Notes under the pieces: model-generated | Seen by the model: the letters and a program-made list of their open reading frames with translations, nothing else | Database searches by the model: none | Told to the model about the DNA's origin: nothing | Translations under genes and position numbers: made by a program | Shown here: positions 17,336 to 26,411 of the stretch, one piece after another | Layout of the letters: the number at the start of each line of letters is the position of its first letter | Numbering within the stretch: position 1 is the first letter of the stretch | Origin: Pseudonocardia alaniniphila | GTDB lineage: Bacteria > Actinomycetota > Actinomycetes > Mycobacteriales > Pseudonocardiaceae | Length of the DNA stretch: 64,000 bases | Direction of reading: 5' to 3' | Assembly (NCBI RefSeq): GCF_022524485.1 | Contig: NZ_JAKXMK010000020.1 | Coordinates: 62,001 to 126,000, forward strand

Positions 17336-17593
17336 CTACTCCACGCGGCGACGGCGCTGGCGGTGCCAGGTGCGGATCAGTGCGACCCCGACCCGGACCG
17401 CGAACGGCAACGGCGGGACCACCTCGACCGGTGCGTCGTAACGATCGTCGGGATCGGTGGCGGGACTCGGTGGTGCGGGTGCCGTGACGCCGAACCGGGC
17501 GAGCCCTGCCTTGAAGACCTCGGGATCACCACCCCGGTCCGGATGGTGCTCGCGGACGAACGCGCGGAACTCCGACCTCTGCTGCTCGTTCAC
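17336..17593 (-). CDS. small J-domain-like protein in the Asp23 operon
   Basis: 85-residue protein beginning with a short J-domain-like segment: a helix EFRAFVREHHPDRGGDPEVF carrying the HPD tripeptide that DnaJ proteins use to stimulate DnaK, then a Pro/Asp-rich linker and a basic tail (HRQRRRR) that may contact the membrane or nucleic acid. It is far shorter than a classical J-domain because helix I is missing or very short. GTG 17593 overlaps the stop of the upstream gene (GTGA). Its place inside the envelope-stress operon suggests it recruits a chaperone, but that is inference. Confidence 0.72.
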   Translation of the reverse strand: MNEQQRSEFRAFVREHHPDRGGDPEVFKAGLARFGVTAPAPPSPATDPDDRYDAPVEVVPPLPFAVRVGVALIRTWHRQRRRRVE

Positions 17594-17916
17594 GGTGCCA
17601 CGGGCTCCGTCTCGCCCGGGAGCACCGCGTCGCCCACGGTGATGTCGACCGGTGCGCCGCCGCACATCGTCGAGACCTTCTGCCGCAGTTCGCGCACGAC
17701 CTGCGGGATCGGCCGGTCGAGGCGGAGCACGACACCCAGCTCGACGGGCTCCTCACCCATGCCGATGCGCACCCCCGTGAGCTTGCGTCCCGGCAGGTAG
17801 GTGGCGACGTCACCGAACACCCCACCGTGCAGCCGCACGACCGACGGGTGCGAGGTCACGACCGTGGCCACCTGCTCGGCCAGCGACGAGGCCTCGGTTG
17901 TGGTCGGGACTGTCAC
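17590..17916 (-). CDS. small Asp23-like protein of the envelope-stress operon
   Basis: 108-residue protein with weak similarity in pattern to Asp23/Gls24: a helix SLAEQVATVVTSHPSVVRL, a GVRIGMGEEPVELGVVL strand pair and a helix VVRELRQKV. It contains a single cysteine (TMCGG). GTG 17916 is preferred because GGAGAGG lies a few bases upstream; GTG 17922 is the alternative. It overlaps the J-like gene by four bases and follows the first Asp23 gene. Relatives annotated as hypothetical or Asp23-family occur at the same place in other actinobacteria. Confidence 0.72.
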   Translation of the reverse strand: MTVPTTTEASSLAEQVATVVTSHPSVVRLHGGVFGDVATYLPGRKLTGVRIGMGEEPVELGVVLRLDRPIPQVVRELRQKVSTMCGGAPVDITVGDAVLPGETEPVAP

Positions 17917-17944
17917 GAGCACCTCTCCTGCGGGGCGGGGCGGG

Positions 17945-18445
17945 TCACTCCACGCGTGCGGTCTGCACGGTCGGGATCTCCTCGTCGCCGTCGATGTCGG
18001 GCAGGTGGATGTCGTTGACGGCGATGTTGACCTCGATCACCTCGAGCCCGGTCATGCGCTCGACCGCAGTGATCACGTTACGGCGCACCGCGCGGGCCAG
18101 CTCGACGATCGACGCGCCGTATTCGACCACGATGTCCAGGTCGACCGCTGCCTGCTTCTCGCCCACCTCGACCTGTACACCGGCGATGTTGGCGGCGCCG
18201 CCGGCTCCGCCTCCGGGGATCCGCTCACGGATCGCGCCGAACGCCCGGGACACACCACCGCCCATCGCGTGGACGCCGGAGATCTCGCGCGCGGCGATGC
18301 CCGCGATCTTCTGGACCACGGAGGCGGCGATGGTGGTGCGGCCCTGCGACGACTCGTCTGCCAGCCGGGCAGGCGAGGAGACGGTGGCGCCCGGGGTGGT
18401 CTTGGTGGCGGTGGTGGGGGTGGGGGTGGATGTGCTTTCGGTCAT
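17945..18445 (-). CDS. Asp23/Gls24-family envelope stress protein (first copy)
   Basis: 166-residue Asp23/Gls24 protein and first gene of the seven-gene envelope-stress operon. After a Thr/Pro-rich N-terminal tail of about 35 residues comes the conserved domain: GRTTIAASVVQKIAGIAARE, GVHAMGG, then VQVEVGEKQAAVDLDIVVEYG and a VEVNIAVNDIHL strand. The frame is open upstream, but ATG 18445 is preceded by GGAGGG at short spacing and starts the typical tail. The conserved residues match actinobacterial members better than the second copy does, so this is the core protein of the locus. Confidence 0.87.
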   Translation of the reverse strand: MTESTSTPTPTTATKTTPGATVSSPARLADESSQGRTTIAASVVQKIAGIAAREISGVHAMGGGVSRAFGAIRERIPGGGAGGAANIAGVQVEVGEKQAAVDLDIVVEYGASIVELARAVRRNVITAVERMTGLEVIEVNIAVNDIHLPDIDGDEEIPTVQTARVE

Positions 18446-18517
18446 GGTCCCTCCGTGCTCGACTGTGCGGAGTGTTCGCCCGTCAGATGTCTGTACCCGC
18501 GAACACCTCACGGGAAG

Positions 18518-19282
18518 TCACCCGATCGGGGCAGCACGGCGATACTTCAGGAGGAGAGTGCCGGCCTCGTGCAGCGCCCCGACCAGCTCCAAGGCCCGCG
18601 GTTCGGTCCCGGGCGGCCCTGAGGCGATCCGCCCGGCGGTGCCGCCTGCGAGCAGCGGGCCGACGGTGAGGCAGAGCTCGTCGACGGCGTCGGCGGCGAT
18701 GAGGCTGCCGAACAGCATCGGGCCGCCCTCGCAGAGCACCCGGTGCAGGCCGCGGCGGGCCAGCTCGGCCAGCACGAGGTCGGGGGTGAGCCGCTCCAGC
18801 ACGACGACGTCGCCACCTGCCGCCACCAGCGCATCGCGGCGCTGCGCCGGGGCCGCGGCGAGGGTGAGGATGATCGGGGGCACGACGGTCTCGGTGAAGA
18901 GCCTGCTCGCGGGGTCCAGGTCGGCCGATCCCGTCACAACGGCGATGGGCGGCGGGGTGTCCCTCCCCATGGTCGGCTTCCGGGCGCCGCCGTAGTTCTC
19001 CGAACGCACGGTTCCGGCGCCGGCCAGCACGACGTCGGCGAGCCGGCGCAGGACTCCGAAGACCTGGCGGTCGGCGGCCGAGGCCAGACCCCCCGACCGG
19101 CCCTCCACGGAGACGGCTCCGTCGGCGCTGGTCACGAAGTTCACGCGCACGTAGGGAGCAGTGAGCCCGTCGGGATAGGCGTAGTGGGCCGCGAGGGCGC
19201 GGTCGTCCAGCGCGGTGTCGTCAGGCGGAGCGGGTGAGGCGGCGTCGAGCGTGCCGGGGGAGGGCGGCAGGAGGCGGTGCAC
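18518..19282 (-). CDS. pyrimidine reductase family protein (RibD C-terminal domain)
   Basis: 254-residue protein of the RibD C-terminal/dihydrofolate-reductase-like family. Motifs are RVNFVTSADGAVSVEGRSGGL near residues 46-66, then DVVLAGAGTVRSENYG, and VLCEGGPMLFGSL near 185, which together bind NADPH and a ribosylated pyrimidine in riboflavin biosynthesis. No deaminase domain or other rib gene is adjacent, so it may be a stand-alone actinobacterial paralogue rather than the main riboflavin enzyme. It is divergent from the iron-type ABC importer. Confidence 0.86.
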   Translation of the reverse strand: MHRLLPPSPGTLDAASPAPPDDTALDDRALAAHYAYPDGLTAPYVRVNFVTSADGAVSVEGRSGGLASAADRQVFGVLRRLADVVLAGAGTVRSENYGGARKPTMGRDTPPPIAVVTGSADLDPASRLFTETVVPPIILTLAAAPAQRRDALVAAGGDVVVLERLTPDLVLAELARRGLHRVLCEGGPMLFGSLIAADAVDELCLTVGPLLAGGTAGRIASGPPGTEPRALELVGALHEAGTLLLKYRRAAPIG

Positions 19283-19383
19283 GCCGTCATCCCAGCACGG
19301 GACGCGACCCGGGGCAGCCCGACCCGCCCCACCCGGCGGGGCGGGATCACGAGGCAGTCACAGATCACCCGCGCCGGATTTGC

Positions 19384-19402
19384 CAAGGCGAGCCTCACCT
19401 AT
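19384..19402 (+). promoter_or_regulatory. candidate IdeR/DmdR iron box before the FecCD importer
   Basis: The 19 bases CAAGGCGAGCCTCACCTAT resemble the actinobacterial iron box TTAGGTTAGGCTAACCTAA, matching best in the right half (AGcCTcACCTA), with about 12 identities overall. It lies 25 bases before the first permease start, a typical place for an IdeR-type repressor. Binding is unproven. Confidence 0.45.
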
Positions 19403-19426
19403 GGTGATGCGGCATCGAACCGGTGC

Positions 19427-20500
19427 ATGATCGGAACGCGGAGGACCATCTTGGGCGAGCACAGCGTGCTGACCCCTCCCGCGCCGTCCCCTGCACCCGG
19501 CGCGCTGCGGCGTCGCCGGCTGTCGGGGCTCGCGCTGCTGGTCGTCGTGCTCGTGGCCGGCTGCCTCGCCAGCATCGCCATCGGCACGAAAGCCATCCCG
19601 CTGGACGCCGTCTGGCACGCGCTCGTCTCGCCCACCGGCACCGAGGACGACATCGTGGTGCGGTCGCTGCGGATCCCGCGCACCATCCTGGGCGTGCTGG
19701 CGGGCGCCGCTCTCGGGCTGGCAGGCGCGCTGATCCAGGGCCACACCCGCAACCCGCTCGCCGACCCCGGCCTGCTCGGCATCAACAACGGGGCCGCACT
19801 GTTCGTCGTCACGGGGATCTACGCCTTCGGCGTCACCGGCCTGCTCGGCTACGTGTGGTTCGCCTTCGCGGGGGCGCTCGTCGCCAGCGTCGCGGTGTTC
19901 ATTCTCGGGTCGGTGGGCCGGGGCGGCCCCACCCCGGTCACGCTGGCGCTCGCCGGGGCCGCGGTGTCCGCGTTGCTGGCCGCGCTCACCTCCTCGGTCA
20001 TCCTGATCGACGTCCAGGCGCTTGACGCCTACCGGTTCTGGGCCGTGGGCTCGATCGCAGGCCGTGACGCCGCGGTTGCGGGCCAGGTGCAGTGGTTCCT
20101 GCTCGCCGGGCTGGTGATCGGGTTGGCAAGCGCGCCCGCGCTCAACGCGCTCGCTCTCGGCGACGACGTCGCCCGCTCGCTCGGCCACTCCGTGCTCCGC
20201 ACACGAATTCTCGGAATCGTCGCGATCACCCTGCTGGCGGGCTCGGCCACCGCGGCCTGCGGGCCTATCGCGTTCGTCGGGCTCGTGGTGCCGCACGTCG
20301 TCCGCATGGTCACCGGCCCCGACTACCGCTGGCTGCTTCCGGCGTCGGCGCTCGCGGGCGCCGCGCTGCTGCTCGTGGCGGACGTCATCGGGCGGGTGGT
20401 CGTGCGGCCGGGCGAGCTGCAGGTCGGGATCGTGCTGGCGCTCGTGGGCGGGCCGTTCTTCGTGTGGCTGGTACGGCGGCGGAAGATGGTGGCCATCTGA
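19427..20500 (+). CDS. FecCD-family iron/siderophore ABC permease 1
   Basis: 357-residue permease with about nine or ten membrane helices, of the BtuC/FecCD family that imports ferric siderophores, haem or cobalamin. Family motifs are IRSLRIPRTILGVLAGAALGLAG-type (near residue 85), GHTRNPLADPGLLGINNGA and GPIAFVGLVVPHVVR near the C-terminus. ATG 19427 follows the candidate iron box; TTG 19450 is another possible start. Its stop overlaps the second permease start (TGATG). The two different permeases probably make a heterodimeric channel with the ATPase downstream. Confidence 0.9.
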   Translation: MIGTRRTILGEHSVLTPPAPSPAPGALRRRRLSGLALLVVVLVAGCLASIAIGTKAIPLDAVWHALVSPTGTEDDIVVRSLRIPRTILGVLAGAALGLAGALIQGHTRNPLADPGLLGINNGAALFVVTGIYAFGVTGLLGYVWFAFAGALVASVAVFILGSVGRGGPTPVTLALAGAAVSALLAALTSSVILIDVQALDAYRFWAVGSIAGRDAAVAGQVQWFLLAGLVIGLASAPALNALALGDDVARSLGHSVLRTRILGIVAITLLAGSATAACGPIAFVGLVVPHVVRMVTGPDYRWLLPASALAGAALLLVADVIGRVVVRPGELQVGIVLALVGGPFFVWLVRRRKMVAI

Positions 20501-21594
20501 TGGCCGTACTGGACAAGCCATCGCCGTCCCGGACCGCCCGGGAGCGAGTCCCCGGTCGCCCCGCGATGCGGCTCGGACCCTTCTCGGTGGTCTGGAGGCC
20601 GCGCACGGTGCTCGTGCTCGGCATCGGGCTCGTGGTGCTGCTGCTCGGCATGGCGCTCAACATCGGCCGCGGCGACTTCCCGATCAGCGTCGGCGAGGTG
20701 CTCTCGGTGCTGTTCGGAGGCGGCGACCAGGGCCAGCGGTTCATCGTCATGGACCTGCGGCTGCCCCGCTCGCTCACCGGCCTGCTGGTCGGTGCCGCGC
20801 TCGCCGTGGCGGGCGCCATCACGCAGTCGATCGCGCGCAACCCCTTGGCCAGCCCGGACATGATCGGCTTCACGGCAGGGGCGAACGCCGCCGCGGTGGG
20901 CGTGATCGTGCTCGGTGGCTCCGGCTGGTTACTCGGCGCCGTGGGCCTGCCCGTGGCCGCCCTCGTCGGCGGGCTGTTCAGCGCCTTCGCGATCTACGGG
21001 CTGGCGTGGCGGCGGGGAGTGCAGGGGTTCCGGCTGGTGCTGGTGGGCATCGGCATCGACGTGACCCTGACCGCCCTCGTCCACTGGCTGACCATCGTTG
21101 CGAATGTCACCGAGGCCGCTCGCGCCTACGTGTGGCTCAACGGCAGCCTCAACGGCCGCGGGTGGGAGCACGTCGTGCCGGTGGCGATCGCGCTGGCCGT
21201 CCTGGTGCCGGCCGCACTGGTGCTCGCCCACGTGCTCGGCGGCCTCCAGTTCGGCGACGACACGGCCCGCGGGTTGGGCATCCCGGTCGACCGCGCCCGC
21301 ACGGCGCTGCTCGTCGTCGCGGTCGGGCTCGCGTCGGTGGCCACCGCCTCGGCAGGCCCGATCGCGTTCGTGGCGCTGGTGGCCCCGCAGATCTCGCAAC
21401 GCCTCGTCGGGTCGGCCCGCCCGCCCATCGGGGTGTCCCTCGTCGTGGGGGCCACTCTCACCGTGCTCGCCGACCTGATCGCCCGCACAGCCTTCGGCGC
21501 CACCGAGCTGCCGGTCGGCATCGTCACCGCCGTGCTCGGAGCGCCCTACCTGCTGTTCCTGATCGCCCGTTACGGCCGGGAGGCCCGCGCATGA
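20500..21594 (+). CDS. FecCD-family iron/siderophore ABC permease 2
   Basis: 364-residue second permease of the importer. It shows the same family signatures: DLRLPRSLTGLLVGAALAVAG, SIARNPLASPDMIGFTAGA and GPIAFVALVAPQIS. ATG 20500 overlaps the stop of permease 1 by one base, and its own stop overlaps the ATPase start (ATGA), so the three proteins are translationally coupled. As in FepD/FepG and other siderophore systems, permeases 1 and 2 are likely paired. Transport of ferric siderophore is inferred from family and from the candidate iron box. Confidence 0.9.
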   Translation: MAVLDKPSPSRTARERVPGRPAMRLGPFSVVWRPRTVLVLGIGLVVLLLGMALNIGRGDFPISVGEVLSVLFGGGDQGQRFIVMDLRLPRSLTGLLVGAALAVAGAITQSIARNPLASPDMIGFTAGANAAAVGVIVLGGSGWLLGAVGLPVAALVGGLFSAFAIYGLAWRRGVQGFRLVLVGIGIDVTLTALVHWLTIVANVTEAARAYVWLNGSLNGRGWEHVVPVAIALAVLVPAALVLAHVLGGLQFGDDTARGLGIPVDRARTALLVVAVGLASVATASAGPIAFVALVAPQISQRLVGSARPPIGVSLVVGATLTVLADLIARTAFGATELPVGIVTAVLGAPYLLFLIARYGREARA

Positions 21595-22430
21595 CCCAGG
21601 TGCACGTCTCATCGGAGGCCGGGATGCAGGTGGACCCCACCGTCCGGCTGCGAGCGGAGCAGGTCCGGCTGGGCTACGGCGACCGCACGATCGTCGACGG
21701 GCTGGACCTCGACGTCGTGGCGGGCACGATCACAGCGGTGATCGGGCCCAACGGCTGTGGGAAGTCCACGCTGCTGCGGGCGCTCGGGCGGCTGCTCAAG
21801 CCGACCGCGGGGCAGGTCGTGCTCGACGGCAAGCGCATCGACCGGGTCCCCACCCGCGAGGTCGCGAAGGTTCTCGGGCTGCTGCCGCAGGCCCCGAGCG
21901 CACCCGAGGGACTCACGGTGGCCGACCTCGTCGCCCGGGGCAGGCACCCCCATCAAGCCTGGTACCGGCAGTGGTCGGCCGACGACGAGGACGCCGTCGC
22001 CCAGGCCCTGGACTGGACGGGCATCGCCGACCTCGCGGAGCGGCCCGTCGACCAGCTCTCCGGCGGCCAGCGGCAGCGCGCGTGGATCTCGATGGCGCTC
22101 GCGCAGGGCACCGACCTGCTGCTTCTCGACGAGCCCACCACGTTCCTCGACCTCGCCCACCAGGTGGACGTGCTCGAGCTCGTGCGGCGCCTGCACTCCG
22201 AGGCGGGCCGCACGGTTGTCATGGTGCTGCACGACCTCAACCTCGCGGCGCGCTACGCCGACCGGCTCGTCGCCATGCGGGAAGGACGCATCGTGGCCGC
22301 CGGGAAGCCCGCCGAGGTGATCACCGAAGAGTCGCTCGAGGAGGTCTTCGGTCTCGCGGCGAGGGTGATTCCGGACCCGGTTGCCGGCACCCCGCTGGTC
22401 GTTCCGATCGGCGGTTACCTGCGGTCGTGA
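21591..22430 (+). CDS. iron/siderophore ABC transporter ATP-binding protein
   Basis: 279-residue ABC ATPase of the FepC/FecE group that powers the two permeases upstream. Walker A is GPNGCGKST (near residue 52), the Q-loop is LLPQAP, the signature is LSGGQRQRAW, Walker B is LLLLDEPTTFLD, and the switch histidine is in LHDLN. ATG 21591 overlaps the permease 2 stop by four bases. No substrate-binding lipoprotein gene lies in the operon or elsewhere in the window, so the system must use one encoded elsewhere. Confidence 0.92.
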   Translation: MTQVHVSSEAGMQVDPTVRLRAEQVRLGYGDRTIVDGLDLDVVAGTITAVIGPNGCGKSTLLRALGRLLKPTAGQVVLDGKRIDRVPTREVAKVLGLLPQAPSAPEGLTVADLVARGRHPHQAWYRQWSADDEDAVAQALDWTGIADLAERPVDQLSGGQRQRAWISMALAQGTDLLLLDEPTTFLDLAHQVDVLELVRRLHSEAGRTVVMVLHDLNLAARYADRLVAMREGRIVAAGKPAEVITEESLEEVFGLAARVIPDPVAGTPLVVPIGGYLRS

Positions 22431-22457
22431 TGATGTCCCCCGATCGGGCGTGCCACC

Positions 22458-23090
22458 ATGTGCGCCCGAGCGCCGGAGGACGACCGAGAGGTGGGGGCTG
22501 TGGATCCTGCAGTGTTCGACCACGAGGGACCGTGGACCGAGGACGTGTTCCTGGACCTTCCGCACGACGGCCATGTCGAGGTGGTGGACGGAACCCTGTT
22601 CATCGGGCCGACCGCCACCGAGCAGCGCGCCGACGTGGTGGGCCGGGTGCGGGAGGCCGTCGAGTCGGCGTTGCCCGACGGGTTGCGGGTGCGGGAGGCG
22701 GTGCCGCTGCGCCTCGGCCCGGACTGCGTGCTGGTGCCCGATCTGGTGGTCACCACCGCCGCTACGGAGAGTAAGGGCAAAGGCGACGACGAGGTACTCG
22801 AGGCCGCGGCGGCGCTGATGGTGATCGAGGTGGTGGGACGGGACCACGGCATCGCCGACCGCTCGTTCAAGCCGCAGCTCTACGCCCGCAGCCGTATCCC
22901 GTACTCGCTCCTGATCGACCACGACGGCCCCACAGCGGTGGCCGACATGATCATCGGCGGTCGCTACCACGAGTACGCGCGGGCCGGGGCGGGGGAGCAG
23001 CTGCGCATCGAGGAGCCGTTCGTCCTCGAGCTGGACCTGGTGGCCGTGGCCGGGCCGGACGAGGAGCCGGAGGCTCGCGCCGGCGCGTAG
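22458..23090 (+). CDS. Uma2-family endonuclease-like protein (DUF820)
   Basis: About 210-residue Uma2/DUF820 protein with a PD-(D/E)XK nuclease fold. A VPDLVV strand carries the acidic residue, LMVIEVVGRDHG supplies the glutamate, and the FKPQLYARSRIPYSLLID segment matches the family's K-x-x-x-Y and IPYYWLVD-type element. Start choice is uncertain: ATG 22458 is the first, while GTG 22500 has a GAGGTGGGG element before it. It stands alone after the ABC importer. Uma2 proteins are very abundant in some actinobacteria and cyanobacteria, and their biological role is still poorly understood. Confidence 0.8.
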   Translation: MCARAPEDDREVGAVDPAVFDHEGPWTEDVFLDLPHDGHVEVVDGTLFIGPTATEQRADVVGRVREAVESALPDGLRVREAVPLRLGPDCVLVPDLVVTTAATESKGKGDDEVLEAAAALMVIEVVGRDHGIADRSFKPQLYARSRIPYSLLIDHDGPTAVADMIIGGRYHEYARAGAGEQLRIEEPFVLELDLVAVAGPDEEPEARAGA

Positions 23091-23097
23091 GCCACCA

Positions 23098-23351
23098 CGG
23101 TGGCGGTGGCCGCTCGCGACAGCAAGGGCGGCACGATCCGCCACGTCGGTGGGCTGGTCAACCCCGCAGGGCCTGCACATCGCCTCGTTCGAGAAGCCCA
23201 CGCCGGAGGAGCTCGGGCATGACGTCCTCTGGCGGATCCGGTCACCGCGCTGCTCGTCGAGACCCTCGCCGAGATGGACCCGCCGTTCCCGCAGCCGAGG
23301 CTCGACATCGACGCCGAGCGGGCCCGCATCGCAGCGAGCAAGGTCTCCTGA
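23098..23351 (+). pseudogene. polyphosphate kinase 2 (PPK2) pseudogene
   Basis: A decayed PPK2 gene can be read in two or three frames. The first part encodes ARDSKGGTIRHVGGLVNPAG, the family's Walker-type region; one extra base after this shifts frame to LHIASFEKPTPEEL then GHDVLWRI. The text then jumps to a typical PPK2 C-terminus, ending in DIDAERARIAASKVS and a TGA at 23351. The middle of the enzyme, including the second ATP-binding motif, is missing, about 150 codons by comparison with full-length family members (from memory). No start codon is evident. It lies beside a PiT phosphate transporter and its PhoU-like partner, so the site once held a third phosphate gene. Confidence 0.75.
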
Positions 23352-23366
23352 CCATCGGCGCCGGGG

Positions 23367-24362
23367 TCAGCCGGCCAGCGGACGCAGGGCCCAGAACGCC
23401 AGCGCGGCGGCGAGTGCCGCCATCGGGAGCGTGAGCACCCAGGCGATGGCGATGTTGCCGGCCACACCCCAGCGCACCGCGGAGAGCCGCTTCGTGGCAC
23501 CCACCCCGAGGATCGACGCCGTGATCGTCTGCGTGGTCGAGATCGGTGCGGCGAACACGAAGGCGGTGGTGTAGAGGATGGACGACGCCGTGGCCTCGGC
23601 CGCGAAACCTCGCGGAGGGTCGAGCGCGATGATCCGCCTGCCGAGCGTCCGCATGATCCGCCAGCCGCCCGCGTACGTGCCGGCCGACAGGGCGCCCGCC
23701 GAGACCAGGACGACCCACCACGGGATCTCGAAGCCCTGGTGGTAGCCCCCCACCACCAGGGCGAGCACGATCACGCCCATCGTCTTCTGGGCGTCCTGCA
23801 GGCCGTGGCCCAGCGCCATCGCGGCGGCCGACACCGTCTGCGCATGCCGGAAGCCGCGCTGCAGCGGCTCGGGCCTGCCCCTGCGGAAGATCCAGAGGAT
23901 CGCCAGCATCACCGCGGCGGCGAGGGCGCAACCCACCACCGGCGAGAGCACCATCGGGATGACGACCTTCTCGAGCACACCGTCCCAGTGCACGCCCCCC
24001 GACGACGCCAGCGCCGCCCCCACGAGACCGCCGATCAGCGCGTGCGAGGACGAGGACGGCAGCCCCAGCCGCCATGTGATGAGGTTCCAGACGATGGCCC
24101 CGATCAGCGCGGCCAGCACCACCAGCAGCCCGGCGGGCCCTTCCGGTGGCTCGATGATGCCGCTCCCCACCGTCGTGGCCACCTCGGTGCCGAGGAACGC
24201 CCCGAACAGGTTCATCAAGGCGGCCATGACGAGCGCGGTGCGCGGGGTGAGCGCCCGGGTCGCCACGGAGGTGGCGATCGCGTTGGCGGCGTCGTGGAAG
24301 CCGTTGGTGTAGTCGAAGGCGAGCGCCACGACGATCACCACGACGATCGTGGCGAGCTCCAC
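23367..24362 (-). CDS. pit: PiT-family inorganic phosphate transporter
   Basis: 331-residue low-affinity phosphate permease of the PiT family with about ten membrane helices. The N-terminal FDYTNGFHDAANAIATSVATRAL and the later GLPSSSSHALIGGLVGA signature are both intact, as is the C-terminal repeat APISTTQTITASILGVG. It should take up metal-phosphate with protons. It follows the DUF47 gene by one base and is co-transcribed with it. The decayed PPK2 gene faces its 3' end. Confidence 0.93.
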   Translation of the reverse strand: MELATIVVVIVVALAFDYTNGFHDAANAIATSVATRALTPRTALVMAALMNLFGAFLGTEVATTVGSGIIEPPEGPAGLLVVLAALIGAIVWNLITWRLGLPSSSSHALIGGLVGAALASSGGVHWDGVLEKVVIPMVLSPVVGCALAAAVMLAILWIFRRGRPEPLQRGFRHAQTVSAAAMALGHGLQDAQKTMGVIVLALVVGGYHQGFEIPWWVVLVSAGALSAGTYAGGWRIMRTLGRRIIALDPPRGFAAEATASSILYTTAFVFAAPISTTQTITASILGVGATKRLSAVRWGVAGNIAIAWVLTLPMAALAAALAFWALRPLAG

Positions 24363-24363
24363 C

Positions 24364-24999
24364 TCAGGACTCCTTGACCACGATGCTCTCGACGGTGTTC
24401 GCCACCGTCTCGAACGCGTCGGCGGCCTCCTCGAGCACTTCGACGACCTCCTTGGTCTTGAGGATCGTCAGCAGGCCGGCAGGCGGTACGTCGTCGGGCG
24501 GTGAGAGGAGCTCGGCGATCAGCGCCCGGTAGACCGCGTCGCCCTCGTCCTCGAGGGCGTTCACGTGCACCCAGTACTCGCGGAGCTGCGACATGCTCGC
24601 GAGGTGTGGCATCGCCTCGGCGGTGGCGGCCGCGGCCCGGCGGAGGACCTCGACCTGACGGGCGACGCCGCCGGGGAGGGCGCCGAGCCGGTACAGCACG
24701 ATCCGGTCGGCGGCCTCCTCGATGGCGTCGAGCACGTCGTCGAGGGACGAGGTGAGCCGGTAGATGTCCTCGCGATCGAACGGCGTGACGAACGTGGAGT
24801 TGAGCTTGACCAGGATCTCGTGGGTCAGCTCGTCACCCGCGTTCTCGGCGTCCTTCACCCGTTTCGCCAGCTCGGGCCGATCGGGGGGATCGGCGGCGAC
24901 GAGCGCCGCGAGGTCGTCCGCGGCACGGACGATGTTCTCCGCGGCTCGGGTGAACAGCGGGTAGAAGCCGCGTTCATGCGGCGTCAACCGGAAGGCCAT
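24364..24999 (-). CDS. DUF47 family PhoU-like protein
   Basis: 211-residue all-helical PhoU-like protein of the DUF47 group, the usual partner of PiT transporters, thought to regulate the permease or phosphate homeostasis. The family features FYPLFTRAAENIV, VKDAENAGDELTHEILVKLN, TPFDREDIYRLTSSLDDVLD and ALEDEGDAVYR are all present; the Asp/Glu residues in these segments bind metal clusters in PhoU structures. It is the first gene of a two-gene operon with pit, separated by one base. Confidence 0.92.
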   Translation of the reverse strand: MAFRLTPHERGFYPLFTRAAENIVRAADDLAALVAADPPDRPELAKRVKDAENAGDELTHEILVKLNSTFVTPFDREDIYRLTSSLDDVLDAIEEAADRIVLYRLGALPGGVARQVEVLRRAAAATAEAMPHLASMSQLREYWVHVNALEDEGDAVYRALIAELLSPPDDVPPAGLLTILKTKEVVEVLEEAADAFETVANTVESIVVKES

Positions 25000-25036
25000 T
25001 CGGGGGTTTTACCGTAGTCCGTTCGTACCGACCGGT

Positions 25037-26179
<1,143 letters not shown>

Positions 26180-26411
26180 GGCCGGAGTGTCACACGATCG
26201 TCTCGACCCCGGTGTTAGTGCGCGCTGCTTCGCGGGAACCCCGGGGGGCGAGCCCTGGGGAGGGCACGGTCCACATCAGACCATGACGCCGGGGCAGAGG
26301 CCACTGTGGATTGGACGAACCGGACAACTTGTGTGCGGCTGGGCAACTCCTGTGACGAAAGCCCTATCTGAGCGGTTGGGCAGCATCCGTTCGCCGACTA
26401 GCGTCCCCGTC

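Noticed and set aside
18401..18430. GGTGG repeats near the Asp23 N-terminal tail
   Set aside because: They encode Thr/Pro-rich linker codons and lie inside a gene; no sign of a separate repeat element.
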